This document shows, one piece after another, positions 1 to 11,604 of a stretch of 64,000 nt of DNA. The first letter of the stretch is position 1, and each line of letters begins with the position of its first letter. The notes under the pieces are model-generated. The model was not told the DNA's origin. It saw only the letters and a program-made list of their open reading frames with translations, and made no database searches. Source of the stretch: Arctopsyche grandis (lineage: Eukaryota > Arthropoda > Insecta > Trichoptera > Hydropsychidae); the NCBI RefSeq assembly GCF_051622035.1, contig NC_135356.1, forward strand, positions 3,806,577-3,870,576. The letters run 5' to 3'. The translations under genes were made by a program, and so were the position numbers.

Positions 1-35
1 ATTGAAAATAATTTATCCGGAAGAAGTTTCTATAC

Positions 36-180
36 TACTGCTGGTCAGGCTTGGATATTCGTGATTCCGAGTCGATCGTTTCCTATCACAGTTTGACAAT
101 TTATCTGATTTCATTGTTGAAACGGTTCCTCCATCAAATTGGCAAAACCATCCTACACACTATGTCACCACGATTCGAAA
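36..180 (+). mobile_element. SINE body fragment
   Basis: ACTGCTGGTCAGGCTTGGAT, GTCGATCGTTTCCTATCACA and TTTATCTGATTTCATTGTTG match the body of the SINEs at 5.9 and 7.6 kb. The head is missing. A LINE/SINE-type 3' end (GCTACCTGTCCAGTCTTTGT plus an AAATA tail) is separate at 972-1055. Confidence 0.6.
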
Positions 181-2900
181 ATGATTTCAAATTCATAATC
201 TATAAATTTATATATGTATGTAGCATAGGTGTCGCTCAGAGGCAATCCGTAATGGCATCGTGGGAAAATATACTAAAAAAAGAATTATACTTGCATAATA
301 ATACTTAATAGGTAATTTTGTAAAGGCATTATTATTGAATATAAAAATAAGCATTATTTCGATTTGCGAAACGAACGGCAGATAGAGAATGTGTCGATTT
401 GGTACGTATTATAAATACATAAATAAGCTGCAATCTTAATAACGGTACGTGCGAATGAATCGATGAGAGAAAGCGTGTGCACTTATGCAGAAAATCGGTG
501 AATAATAAAAATGTGCTATGAAAAAAGGTTTGCAAGTTGCATATTACTTCATCTGTGACACGAATGAATGAAAGGCAAAAAATAATAACGAGTACATACA
601 TTTCTATTAACTATATTATATACTACTAGTGGCTTGTGTGCACATAATTGTGAAAAGCTAAAATTTTGGGCCCCGGAAAATCATATGGCTTTGCGAAAGC
701 ATGATATCTTGTTGCCAACTAGGGCTAAAAATACGTGCTCATGAACTCCCCCCTCTCGAGAGCTGTTCGACTCCTTAACTTACTGGCACATTCCTTGAAC
801 CTCTTCAATGCCAGTTATGTTGAGTTGGTCGAACGCATCCTACATAGCACGATATAATTTTCAATCTTATTTATTTGTTTTTTACTATATGTATATATTT
901 CTTATTTGCTTTTTATTTTTTTTTATGATTTTTGTTATTCTTGATTTATGTATACTTATATTTGTATTATAACCACAGTGACGCTTTGGGGCTACCTGTC
1001 CAGTCTTTGTGGTATTGATTTTTAAAAATAAAATAAAATAAAATAAAAATAAAATATTTGACTCTTAAAATTTGCTTCAGAATTATTTATATGTATTTAA
1101 AAGCATTGATAAACAACAATCAATAGAAAAAAACATCTGTCTATTCCGATTCCAATACTCACTTTTGGCACGGCAATATTAGATTTTGAATTAACTGCAA
1201 AAGCCAAAAATTTGTAAAAATTGCCCATTTTTTAAGCGCTCATATCTCTTAAACAATAGATGGTCAACAAAAATCATTCTCATATTCGAATTAAGTAAAG
1301 ATAATTTTGTTTGTTGCATTGTGTTATATGAAAATTGAGAACGTGGATTTTTAACATTTATGTAAATTGAGAATGTTGATTTTTACAACAAGTGGTGTAT
1401 TTTACATACAATTACTTGCTGAAAATCAAGACTACATGATAATAATAACGAATTGTCAGGATAATTACAGGTATTCTTTCTTTGTGTTATTAACGATGTA
1501 GTATTGTTCCAAAATTATTTACATTTATATTTAAAAAAGTGTATTTCAGCCATGTCTAAACGATCAAAAGTGTGGAATCATTTTTCGAGAAAAGAAACCT
1601 GGAGCTTTTTATATACGTATTATATAGCTGTATATATATATATATGTACATATATTCGAATAATTGATTTTACGAATATTTGGGACCCCTAGTTATCAAG
1701 CAGTAACGTGATTAAATCGAAATAGAAATAAACGAATCTCATAAAAATTCAACTAACAATTACATTGTATATGTCAGTTCCTTTTTGAAACCATTCATTG
1801 ATATGTCAAGCGACAAAACATTATTATAAAATAAAATTAATGGCATTCAGTTCTTCTTGAACTTATCGCTTGCCGCTTTTTATTACAATCAGGTTTTGTC
1901 AAGTCATTACTTACGGACTTTGGGGACAGGATGTGTTGTATATTAGTTTAAAATATGGAAAAATGCATGTAATTGTATTTTAATATTTGGTCGCATAATC
2001 GCAATCTATTTCATGTCAGTAAAAACATTTATATGAAAATATCTTCATGTGAAAAATATCGCAGTGCTCTCAAGCCAAATTAAAGTTGAACATTGATTTA
2101 TTTCAATAAAATAACACCCACACGCCACGAAATACAACAAAAAAAAGTTCCAAAGTCGCAAAATTTAACAGTCATTGACCATAAGAACGCATTTCTCGAG
2201 GAGATTAATAAATTATGCACATACTTTTTTTGCTGTCGCGCCTCAAAAACAATGAATAAACCGCAAAATTTGTTCGTAAACAAAAGCTGGGTGTGAAAAT
2301 AAAAACAAAAGAACACTTCGCATTGCAAGAAAACATATTTTTCAAATTATCAAAAAGGACGATCTCAATTTTTTTGAATATATCAAATCATGTGTGAGTT
2401 CAAAATATGTATGTTTGTATATCAAATCTACACCCCCTGCAAATTTTGATGTCGATATATTCATTTGGTAACCAAGTAAATAATATAATTCATCCAAATT
2501 GGACCCAATACTTGGTAAATAACTTGTGGGGAGAAGGGATTAAATTCAAATTTTGTATTATATTGCATCATTATCGAAAATAGAGTTCGGAATTTGTGAA
2601 TTGACTACGTGTAAACATGTATGCTGTCAAACTCACATACAAAGATACCAGCCTCCCTTTGTGGAAGGGCACGTGCCTCACTTTGAGGCCGTTCTCATGA
2701 TGAGAGCGGCCTCCCTACGTTGTCGTGTATTTCTATCGTCTAATTGTTTGATTTCATTTCAGCTCATCTCTGTTTCTATATTTAAAACTTGTCGCAATAA
2801 AGGCGAAATCATACTGAATCGAACGGCACGGGCACGTTCTTGGCCTCCCGTGGTGAAAAATTTGGTGGATGGAGCTACTTCACCGACCGCTTTAAATAGA
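181..2900. other. AT-rich sequence, no supported gene
   Basis: Apart from a retroelement-like 3' end at 972-1055, nothing conserved was recognised. A plus-strand frame at 2553-2906 (with VEGHVPHFEAVLMMRAASLR) has unusual GC-richer codons and may be a retroelement fragment, but no motif identifies it. Confidence 0.6.
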
Positions 2901-2935
2901 TATTAAATTGATTTATTACTATATTATTTATTATT

Positions 2936-3079
<144 letters not shown>

Positions 3080-3851
3080 TTATATTTATATCATCTATAT
3101 ATTATTTATATGGACGATGGGGATTGCACTATTATCCCTATCGTTTGGAATAAAAAAGTTATTATTATTTGCACCCATATATTAAAAACTGTATGTACCC
3201 CTAACAATATAAATTAAGAAAAACGTTCAAGTGCGCGAACGTTACCTACATACATACATATATCTATGGTATGAAAAGTGGTTGAAATAATTTAAGCCGT
3301 CCGTCCCTTTCTGTTCAAAATTAGTTCCGATTTAAAGGGTCAAATATGACTAACCTACATTACTTAAAAAACGGTCAAATTTAAGTGCTGTGAGAAGGCA
3401 CAGAGAGTCCTCTACGGGTAACAAGTTACTGACCTTTGACATACATATGTATGTATATCATAGAAAACTATATATCAGATATACAAAGTACATTTTAGTC
3501 AAAAGAAAGAACATCAAATATGCCGCAAGTGAAAATTTTCTATAAAATAATTAACATTTTATATAATTTTAATTTCAATTTTAAACTTTATATAATATAA
3601 CGATCGGATGAAAAAAAAGAATAATTTCAATTTGGCTTTCTTTGAACTCATAAAAACTTAAATTTTTACAATAAGTAACAATACTAATTGTAAAATATTA
3701 TAATTTACGAGGAACGCGGGAAGTTGACTGTCAAATATCAACGACTCACGAATAAAACTTGTAAAACAACAAACTGTCGTCGGTACAAATGGTAATTTGG
3801 AATTGTATTTTACATAAAATACCGCTGAAACATGTGTATGTATATATATGT

Positions 3852-4257
3852 TACAGTGAAAGCATATTTCAAGTGAAAATATATTTTCACTAATGAATAT
3901 ATATTTTCAGCAATTCAAGCAGTAAAAATGTATCAAACAATTAATTTAAAACGTTTAACTCTATATATTTAACCCTAACAACCCAATCTTAAATTAATAG
4001 GGCCAACCCTTACTCAACCTAACCTATCATAACTAGAGGTAGGATAGTCACAGTGCTATCCATTGTTCGGCAAACCTTTAACAATGCATTTACAACCTTT
4101 GAACAATACACGGCCCCCTCAGGCTCCGGTGACTAATCATAACTCTTAAATAATACCAACCCTAACAATCTAATCTTAAATGAATAAAACCAACCCTGAA
4201 AATGTAACTGGTAATTGATTTCACTGAAACGTCAGTGAAAATATATTTTCACTGTGA
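3852..4257. mobile_element. Possible MITE with TTACAGTGAAA ends
   Basis: Left TTACAGTGAAAGCATATTTC and right GTGAAAATATATTTTCACTG form an imperfect inverted pair. The subterminal GTGAAAATATATTTTCAC block occurs on both sides. The interior includes the 109-bp dispersed repeat. Confidence 0.5.
4034..4142. repeat. 109-bp dispersed repeat, copy 1
   Basis: CTAGAGGTAGGATAGTCACA through CTCCGGTGACTAAT recurs at 17570-17672 with about 5% differences. It lies inside a larger element (3852-4257) whose ends are TTACAGTGAAA and TTTCACTGTGAC. Confidence 0.75.
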
Positions 4258-5163
4258 CATAAACAAATATAACCAGGGATGGTTTTGCTTCACGAAATTA
4301 AATATCTTAACCAATCATATTCGAAAGAAGAAATGTCAGTCTATACAACTCTTCAATTCATTGTATTCAATACCGAATTTATTCATAGCTATCCGTATTT
4401 CATTTAATTTAATCATTTTTATACATAAAACGAGCCTATTTTGAATAAAAAAAAATAATTTAATTTTTGGTTTTGTCTTAATATATTTTTCTTCAACATA
4501 AAATATTTATTGTTTAAAATTTTAAGAGGGAGTAGGGGGGGGGGGATGCTGAAGCAAATATATGTACCCTCGGGCCGGGCCTGATACCTACATACATGCA
4601 TATATTTAGTGTAATTTCATTGAAAAATATTTCAATGAAATTACCCGATTTTCGGAACTGTATATATTTAGGCCGCGAATATAACAATAAGCCATTTTAA
4701 TTCCGGCAATTTATTTTTCATCCCTGGTTATTAATTCTTAAAACCCGTCAAACAACATAATAAACCTCCTCCGACCTGTCACTAATTAATATCACGTTAA
4801 AATATAAAAAAAAATCATTTAAATACAAACTCTTCGTCTGCCTCGTGTCGAATTAAACCCTTTAACACGGTGTATACGTACACGTGTATACGTTTTTTTT
4901 ATACGAATTTCATCCTAACATTAGTCACCTTCGTTGTGCGAGTTTACCTGGTCTATGTCTTCGTTTTAACGGAGCTTTCACCGTTTATTTGCGCTTTTAC
5001 GACGGGTTTTATCCGTAGAAATCTCGACCACATTACGACGAGTCGTTAGTACCCCACTACCAGTGAAACTTTGGGTACATATGTACCGAGTTCAACAGAC
5101 AAGTCCCGAGTCCCGCATTATCTATGCAAATCACGTTAATTGGGTTATTAGACACATTGCGGT

Positions 5164-5279
5164 GGTCACAAAGACAATTTTTGCCATTAAAATCGCGAAT
5201 ACGCAATATTAGTATGATAGTTATCGTTAGTATGATGGATGTTCCGTTGTAGAGATTTTAGTGACTTTGTGACCAGTAA
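5164..5279. mobile_element. MITE with GGTCACAAAG ends, copy 1
   Basis: TGGTCACAAAGACAATTTTT and TTAGTGACTTTGTGACCA are terminal inverted repeats; TTAGTATGATAGTTATCGTT is internal. Confidence 0.65.
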
Positions 5280-5878
5280 TCACCGAACCGAAAATCACGA
5301 CTTTGTACAAAGTTTTTACATGTACAAATAAATGGTTTGACTTCGAAAGTAACAAAAATTCAATCCATTAAAGTCTGGTCCATAAACCAAACATGAAAGT
5401 TGAATTAACAATATACATATTATATGTATTTGCAATGCTGACCTCCTATGCGAAGATGTCTGTTTATTAAACATTTTTTCACTGAAGCAAACGAGAAAAA
5501 AGCATTGTATGAGAAATGGATAATATTTTCATTCCGTTTGCAATATTTTTTATAAAATTGTCGCCCGCATTTCAATTCTGCGCTTCGTTGCAATTTGCGA
5601 AAGAATATTTAATCTAATGAATGCAACCTGGAGAAAGGCGATAAATAGATTACTATTAAAAACCGTGGAAGCTTAATAAATGCAATTTGTAACGACTTGA
5701 GAAAATTTTTATCAAACAAAGTTGGCGAATATATTTTGAAACAAGCTAAAAGCTAGGAAAAAAACTTTTAATCAAACTGTTTTGATTGTATACATTTTTG
5801 CATTTAAACCGAAATGCAATTGTATCCAATATATTTTAATAACTTTGATTCCTGTTTATTATTCAGTGACTATTTTTT

Positions 5879-6262
5879 ATAACCAGCATAATAGACTAGT
5901 AGTGGTTGGCATATAATGCTTTGAATAGAGTGGTCACGGGTTCAAATCCCACTGGTTTCTGCTGGCCAGATGTTGGATTTGTGACTCCAGGTCGATCGTT
6001 TCCTATCAGAGTTTGATAATTTATCTGATTTTCATTGAAAGGGTTCCAACAAATTGGCAGCCTTAACCATTTTCTCGCAAATCTCAAGTTTTCAATTTTA
6101 AAAATTTGACCATATATGTATGTATGTATGTCTCTGTGGGTATTAATTGATATGTGTTTACTTTGTATAATATTTGTTTCAAATGTACAACATTTCTGGC
6201 CAGGAAGGCGACTTCAGGTTACCTGTTAGGCCTTCCTGGTATAGATTAAAAGAAAATAATAA
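5879..6262 (+). mobile_element. tRNA-headed SINE, near full length
   Basis: Head has a box A-like AGTGGTTGGCATATAATGC and a perfect box B-type GGGTTCAAATCC, the internal RNA polymerase III promoter layout. A shared body follows (GCTGGCCAGA..., GATCGTTTCCTATCAGAGTT, GGTTCCAACAAATTGGCAG). The 3' end TTCTGGCCAGGAAGGCGACT and TTACCTGTTAGGCCTTCCTG forms a stem before an A-rich AATAAT tail. Confidence 0.8.
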
Positions 6263-6265
6263 TAA

Positions 6266-7095
6266 AATGTTCTCATCTACATATGTACATACATACTTAT
6301 ATATGTATGTATGTATTTATTTACATATGTAAATTATGATTTAATTAAAAATATTTATTTCTTAATTTCTTCATTAAGTAAGAAACTTCTGTGATTTTGG
6401 AAATCTGGCAACCCTGGTTTCTACTGATAATGATTTCCAACAGAAACGATAAGTTGCACCAGAAGACATCAACAAGAATTATGCGTAAAATAATTCAGTT
6501 CTCTATACATTTTGAATGACTTTGATTAGTAATTATTGTATTTCCTTATTTTAATTATATATTTTACTTACAAATGTCTTACGATATACAATGCTTCTTT
6601 TGACGCATTTTAATTCGAACTTATTATGTAGGACCTCAGTGTCATTTTTTAAAGACCACTATTGAGGAAATTGTCTGCTTCAAAAATAAAGGAAGGGTGT
6701 ACAATATATAATTCATACATACATACGTACATATATTATCTACCTAGATATACATATATTATATGTATGTATGCACAGTATGGTTTTCATTTTAAATAAT
6801 GTTGAAAGAAAATTGGGTAAGTATAATTTGTTAATTAGTAAAACACATAGCAGATAGCCGATGACGTTAAATTAAACATTCGCTGTTAAATATTGGGTTA
6901 AATGTCTACTTTCGCGTGCTAAAATATTAAAAAATAAATATTGACTTAAGGATTATTATCATAGCTCAAATTGACAATATCGATATGTTCATATGTACGT
7001 AAATATACTACCGGTCAAAAAGGTTGGACACATTTTTGTCTCAAAACAAAATTTTTTTAACGTCTTCAAGGACCGTTAGCTTTTCAGTTCCAAAA
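6266..7095. other. AT-rich sequence, no supported gene
   Basis: Short ACATACATATGTATGT-type palindromic words only. The stretches 3154-3850, 4260-5160 and 5280-5878 are similar. Confidence 0.6.
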
Positions 7096-7101
7096 TTTTA
7101 T

Positions 7102-8085
7102 ACAACCAGCAGAATAGACTAGTGGTTGGTATATAATGCTTTGAACAGAGTGGTCACGGGTTCAAATCCCACTGGTTTCTGCTGGCCAGACCTTGGATTT
7201 GTGACTCCGGATCAATTGTTTCCTATCAGAGTTTGTATAACCAGCAGAATAGACTAGTGGTGAGTATATAATGCTTTGAACAGAGTGGTCACGGGTTCAA
7301 ATTCCACTGGTTTCTGCTGGCCAGACCTTGGATCTGTGACTCCGGGTCGATTGCTTCCTATCAGAGTTTGTATAAGCAGCAGAATAGACTAATTATATAA
7401 CCAGCAGAATAGACTAGTGGTTAGTATATAATGCTTTGAACAGAGTCGTCACGGGTTCAAATCCAACTGGTTTCTGCTGGCCAGACCTTGGATATGTGAC
7501 TCCGGGTCGATTGTTTCCTATCAGAATTTGTGTAACCAGCAGAATAGACTAGTTATATAACCAGCAGAATAGACTAGTTATATAAACAGCAGAATAGACT
7601 ATCTGTTAGTGTATAATGCTTTGAATAGAGTAGTCAGGGGCTCAAATCCCACTGGTTTCTGCTGGCCAGACCTTGGATTTGTGACTCCGCGGAGTCACAA
7701 ATCCAAGTTTCCTATCAGAGTTTGCCAATTCATATGATTTTCATTGAAACGTTTCCAACAAATTGGCAACCTTATCCATTTTCTCGCAAAATCTCGAGTT
7801 TCCAACATTCTCGAATTTCGCTGAATTGTATAAAATGCTGCAAATTTACAAAATTGACCATAAATGTATCTGTGAATGTAAATTGGTACGTATTTACTGA
7901 ATTTCGCTGAATTGTTTTTTGATTCGACCGTAGATGACTTTGTGAATATTACGTGATATGTATTTACATATGTACTTTGTATAATACTAATAATATTTGT
8001 ATCAAATGTGCAATGTTTCTGGCCTGGAAAGGTCATTGGGGTTACCTGTTAGGCCTTCCTGGTATAAATTAAAAGATAAAATAAA
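7102..8085 (+). mobile_element. Chain of SINE heads ending in a complete SINE
   Basis: At least three heads (7102-7236, 7237-7372, 7394-7534) each begin TATAACCAGCAGAATAGACT, carry GGGTTCAAAT and stop at CCTATCAGAGTTTG or a near match. Short 24-bp starts lie between (7373, 7532, 7555). The last unit, from about 7580, runs through the body to the 3' stem and tail at 8085. Confidence 0.85.
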
Positions 8086-8089
8086 ACAT

Positions 8090-9520
8090 ATAAGGTATCA
8101 AAACCATTCTTTGTCCGGAACTCAATCCTCGGCAGTATCTTTTCATTGAAATGCGAATAAATCTAGATTGTTTTCAACTTTTAATTAAAACTATAACAAA
8201 TATCAAAGTCGAAATTTATTTATAAAGTATTAGTTTCAATACAACACACTGTTTTATGTACATCCAGTATGATTGAATTGAAAATCCGGTATATTTAAAG
8301 TGGGCTTATGCCACTTACAAATATAATATAACGAGCTCATATGTATGATATTAAAGGTTGTTTACTTCTACTGATAAAACTCCGACGATTCAGAGGAAAA
8401 CTGCATCAGAATAAAGTTTCGTTTTTTTGTTTTAGTTTTATTAACGAGAACCCTTTCAAGTTTATCACCAAGCTCGTATTCAATTTAACACTACAGCGTC
8501 CAAGAGAACCCTCGTTTATTTAATGGACACCTCCATAGTCAGATAAATGTCACACAAACCCCATTTTTAATAATGACTCGTACGTTTCGTATTTTTATCG
8601 TGCTCTACATATGTACATAGATGCTGTTGATGATTTTTTTTAAATAAAAAAAAAATGTCAACGTGTAAAAATTATTTCAATAAATATAATAAAAAAAAGA
8701 ATCGTGCAAGTCGTGATTTCTCAAATATTTTCCTTTAGTTATTATTATTATTTAAGATGTGAATTGATCGTCGAACCTAAACTGCAAAAGCAAGGTCCTC
8801 GACCAAACAACATTTCTTTTTTTTGCAAATAAATAAAAGATGACTCACGCGGCATCTGAATCAAAAAGATTTTCAAACAAACGTAAACACATACAAAGAT
8901 AAGAATTTCTTATCTTTGTTGTGAATTTGTGTTCCTTATCTTTGTACACTTAAATGCATATGTAATTAAGTATATAATTAGAAAATATAATGTAGTATAT
9001 TATTAGATATATGTACATATAAGCCGTTATATTTGATATTGGCGTAAGTCCACTTTTCTTCATTTCGAGAAATATTTCGCAAAACATTAAATATAATGTT
9101 ATAATAAAGTAAATTCTTTTTCGACATTCTGGACATATCGAATTAAAGGACTCGATAACAATTTGTGAATTTAGTCAGTCGAAAATAGTGTTTGTGGAAC
9201 TAAAAATTTGACTTTCGAATACATATGTATGTAATGGATATTTTTTCCAGTAAAATATATTACATTGAATTAGCATTTTTATGTGCATAAAAATGAATGT
9301 AAATATGTTTAAATTTTCCCTATGCAAATCTACATCAAATTTTTCAACCGCCAATGCATAAGTTTAGTCTTTATACGATAAACTTGTTCGTAATACACTA
9401 ATGTAAGGATTTGTTTAGAAATGTATTATTGTTAGTTTGGTGCCCAATATACAAACGGCGATCTCATTTTCATTTCCTCTATAAATGTTTGTAACTTTTA
9501 CGCTTCCTAAACAATTCGCT
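8090..9520. other. AT-rich sequence, no supported gene
   Basis: Contains a short inverted pair AAGATAAGAATTTCTTATCTT (8897-8917) and nothing else recognised. Confidence 0.6.
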
Positions 9521-9524
9521 TCCA

Positions 9525-10081
9525 TTAACCCTTTGAATGCTAACCAACCCCGATCAGCCTGCAAAACGCAGAGAAGGCGTTGTATATTGAGTATGTACAA
9601 AGTAAACATAAATACTACCGCTAAGCCTTTAAAGGTAGCATTGAAAAGAAATGCATTGAACATGGGTCGTGTAATCCGTGTATAAAGTTTATAAAGACAC
9701 TGAATTTATAACCATAGCAGAATTACCCGATGGAAATCCCTAAATTCTGAGTATTTTAGATTGTGGCTTGGAATGTATGTAGATTGTGGGTATTACATTT
9801 TAACAACAATGAACAAGATGGAACTAGTTTTGGAAAAATACATTCATTAATAGACTTATTTTGTTTACTTTATATTGTTGCAAGATATATTAGAGAGTCT
9901 AAACACACCTTTACAAAACTCGAAATCCTCGGCGGTAGTTATCTAGGGTTTTGTTTGGATTAGTTACAATTTTTATACCTGCTTTCTATTGGATTTCAAA
10001 ATAATTTTAGTTGGAAATGTTGGTGAAATTTTCAGCGTGGCGGACTTTCAACAGAAAGGACGTCAACAATCAAAGGGTTGA
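9525..10081. mobile_element. Possible TTAA MITE
   Basis: TTAACCCTTTGAATGCTAAC at the left is mirrored by CAATCAAAGGGTTGA at the right (about 14 bp). The interior has no recognisable coding sequence. The right flank is TTGA rather than TTAA, so the family is a guess. Confidence 0.45.
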
Positions 10082-10360
10082 CATTGGTTTGGTGACATTT
10101 CATTAATTTCCTATAAGAAAGTATGAAACGAAAGTTTGACTCATTTACACTTTTTTCTCGTGCTTTCTTGCTTTCTACGTAGACTTTTTTGGAACTACAC
10201 AATATTCAAATTTCGTCCAAAAAGATTATTTAATACTTTTTTGGCACCATATGAAACACATCATATAAAGGAAAAAAAGCGTCATGTGAAAACATTACCA
10301 GAAACATTTTTTTTGTATAATTTATACATTTATTATGTACATTCATACATATATTATATA

Positions 10361-10653
10361 TGTTACAGTGTATTTTCAGTTGTAATATATTCCAACTGGC
10401 GTATTATGTCATCCACATTCGAATACAATTCAACTAGTAAATTACATCTCTACAAGCGCAAATACACTTTCAACAATGTGCGCCAGTTGTAATATAACAG
10501 TTGAATTTTTACAATTCTGATATTTTTACGAATGCTTTTGAATTAAATAATGCGTTTATATTCGATAAATGTTACGAATAAAGGTAATGAGTGAGGTATT
10601 ACGATAACTGTAAGAATGTGTTCAAAACAAAAATGTGACTTTCCAAATCAATT
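10361..10653. repeat. Leading unit of the CAACTG/TTACAG element family
   Basis: TTACAGTGTATTTTCAGTTG, CGAATACAATTCAACTAGTA, CAACAATGTGCGCCAGTTGT and TTTTTACGAATGCTTT match a dispersed copy at 56660-56990. Ends TTACAGT and ACTGTAA across the whole block suggest a DNA element from which the 315-bp array grew. Confidence 0.7.
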
Positions 10654-11600
10654 AACTAGTCGAGTGACGTTTTAACGAATACTTAGCCTCTCCATCTAAC
10701 CTGGTACCAACTTATAGTTGAACTGTATTTTCAGTTGTAATGTATTTGGACCAGTTGAAATGTAATTCGCTATATGAATCAACTTACCTGGGTTAGACTG
10801 AATATATTCCAACTAGTCAAAATATGTTACCACTGAAAATACACTTCAACTATAACGGTAGTCGGTACCAGGTTAGATGGAATATATTCCAACTAGTCAA
10901 AATATATTACAACTGGAAGATACACTTTAACTGTAATATGTAAATGTTTAGCCAGTATATATGTCGGATTCAATTTACTAGTTGAGAGACATTTTCACGA
11001 AAACCTAACCTCTCCATCTAACTCATAGTTGAACTGTATTTTCAATTGTAATGTATGTATTTGGACCAGTTGAAATGTAATTCGCTATATGAATCAACTT
11101 ACCCGGGTTAGACGGAATATATTCCAACTAGTCAAAATATGTTACCACTGAAAATACACTTCAACTATAACGGTAGTCGGTACCAGGTTAGATGTAATAT
11201 AATCCAACTAGTCAAAATATATTACAACTGGAAGATACACTTTAACTGTAATATGTAAATGTTTAGCCAGTATATATGTCGGATTCAATTTACTAGTTGA
11301 GAGACGTTTACACGAAAACCTAACCTCTCCATCTAACTCATAGTTGAACTGTATTTTCAATTGTAATGTATGTATTTGGACCAGTTGAAATGTAATTCGC
11401 TAAATAAATCAACTTACCTGGGTGAGACGGAATATATTCCAACTAGTCAAAATATGTTACCACTGAAAATACACTTCAACTATAACGGTAGTCGGTTCCA
11501 GGTTAGATGGAATATATTCTAACTAGTTAAAATATATTACAACTGGAAGATACACTTTAACTGTAATATGTAAATGTTTAGCCAGTATATATGTATGTCC
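10654..11600. repeat. 315-bp tandem array, about three units
   Basis: GGTTAGATGG/T begins at 10871, 11186 and 11501, an exact period of 315. Units contain TATTCCAACTAGTCAAAATA, TACAACTGGAAGATACACTT, TAGTTGAACTGTATTTTCAA and GACCAGTTGAAATGTAATTC. A related non-tandem copy of the leading part is at 10361-10640. Confidence 0.9.
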
Positions 11601-11604
11601 GTAT

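Noticed and set aside
2553..2906. 117-residue plus-strand frame with GC-richer codons
   Set aside because: No recognised motif; possibly a retroelement fragment but not strong enough to call.
5879..5960. Possible tRNA genes at SINE heads (also 7102-7620 and 46710)
   Set aside because: Boxes A and B are present but no cloverleaf with a proper anticodon stem forms, and each is joined to the SINE body.
7102..7720. CRISPR-like spaced repeats
   Set aside because: The repeats are SINE heads of 135 bp without uniform spacers, in a eukaryotic sequence.
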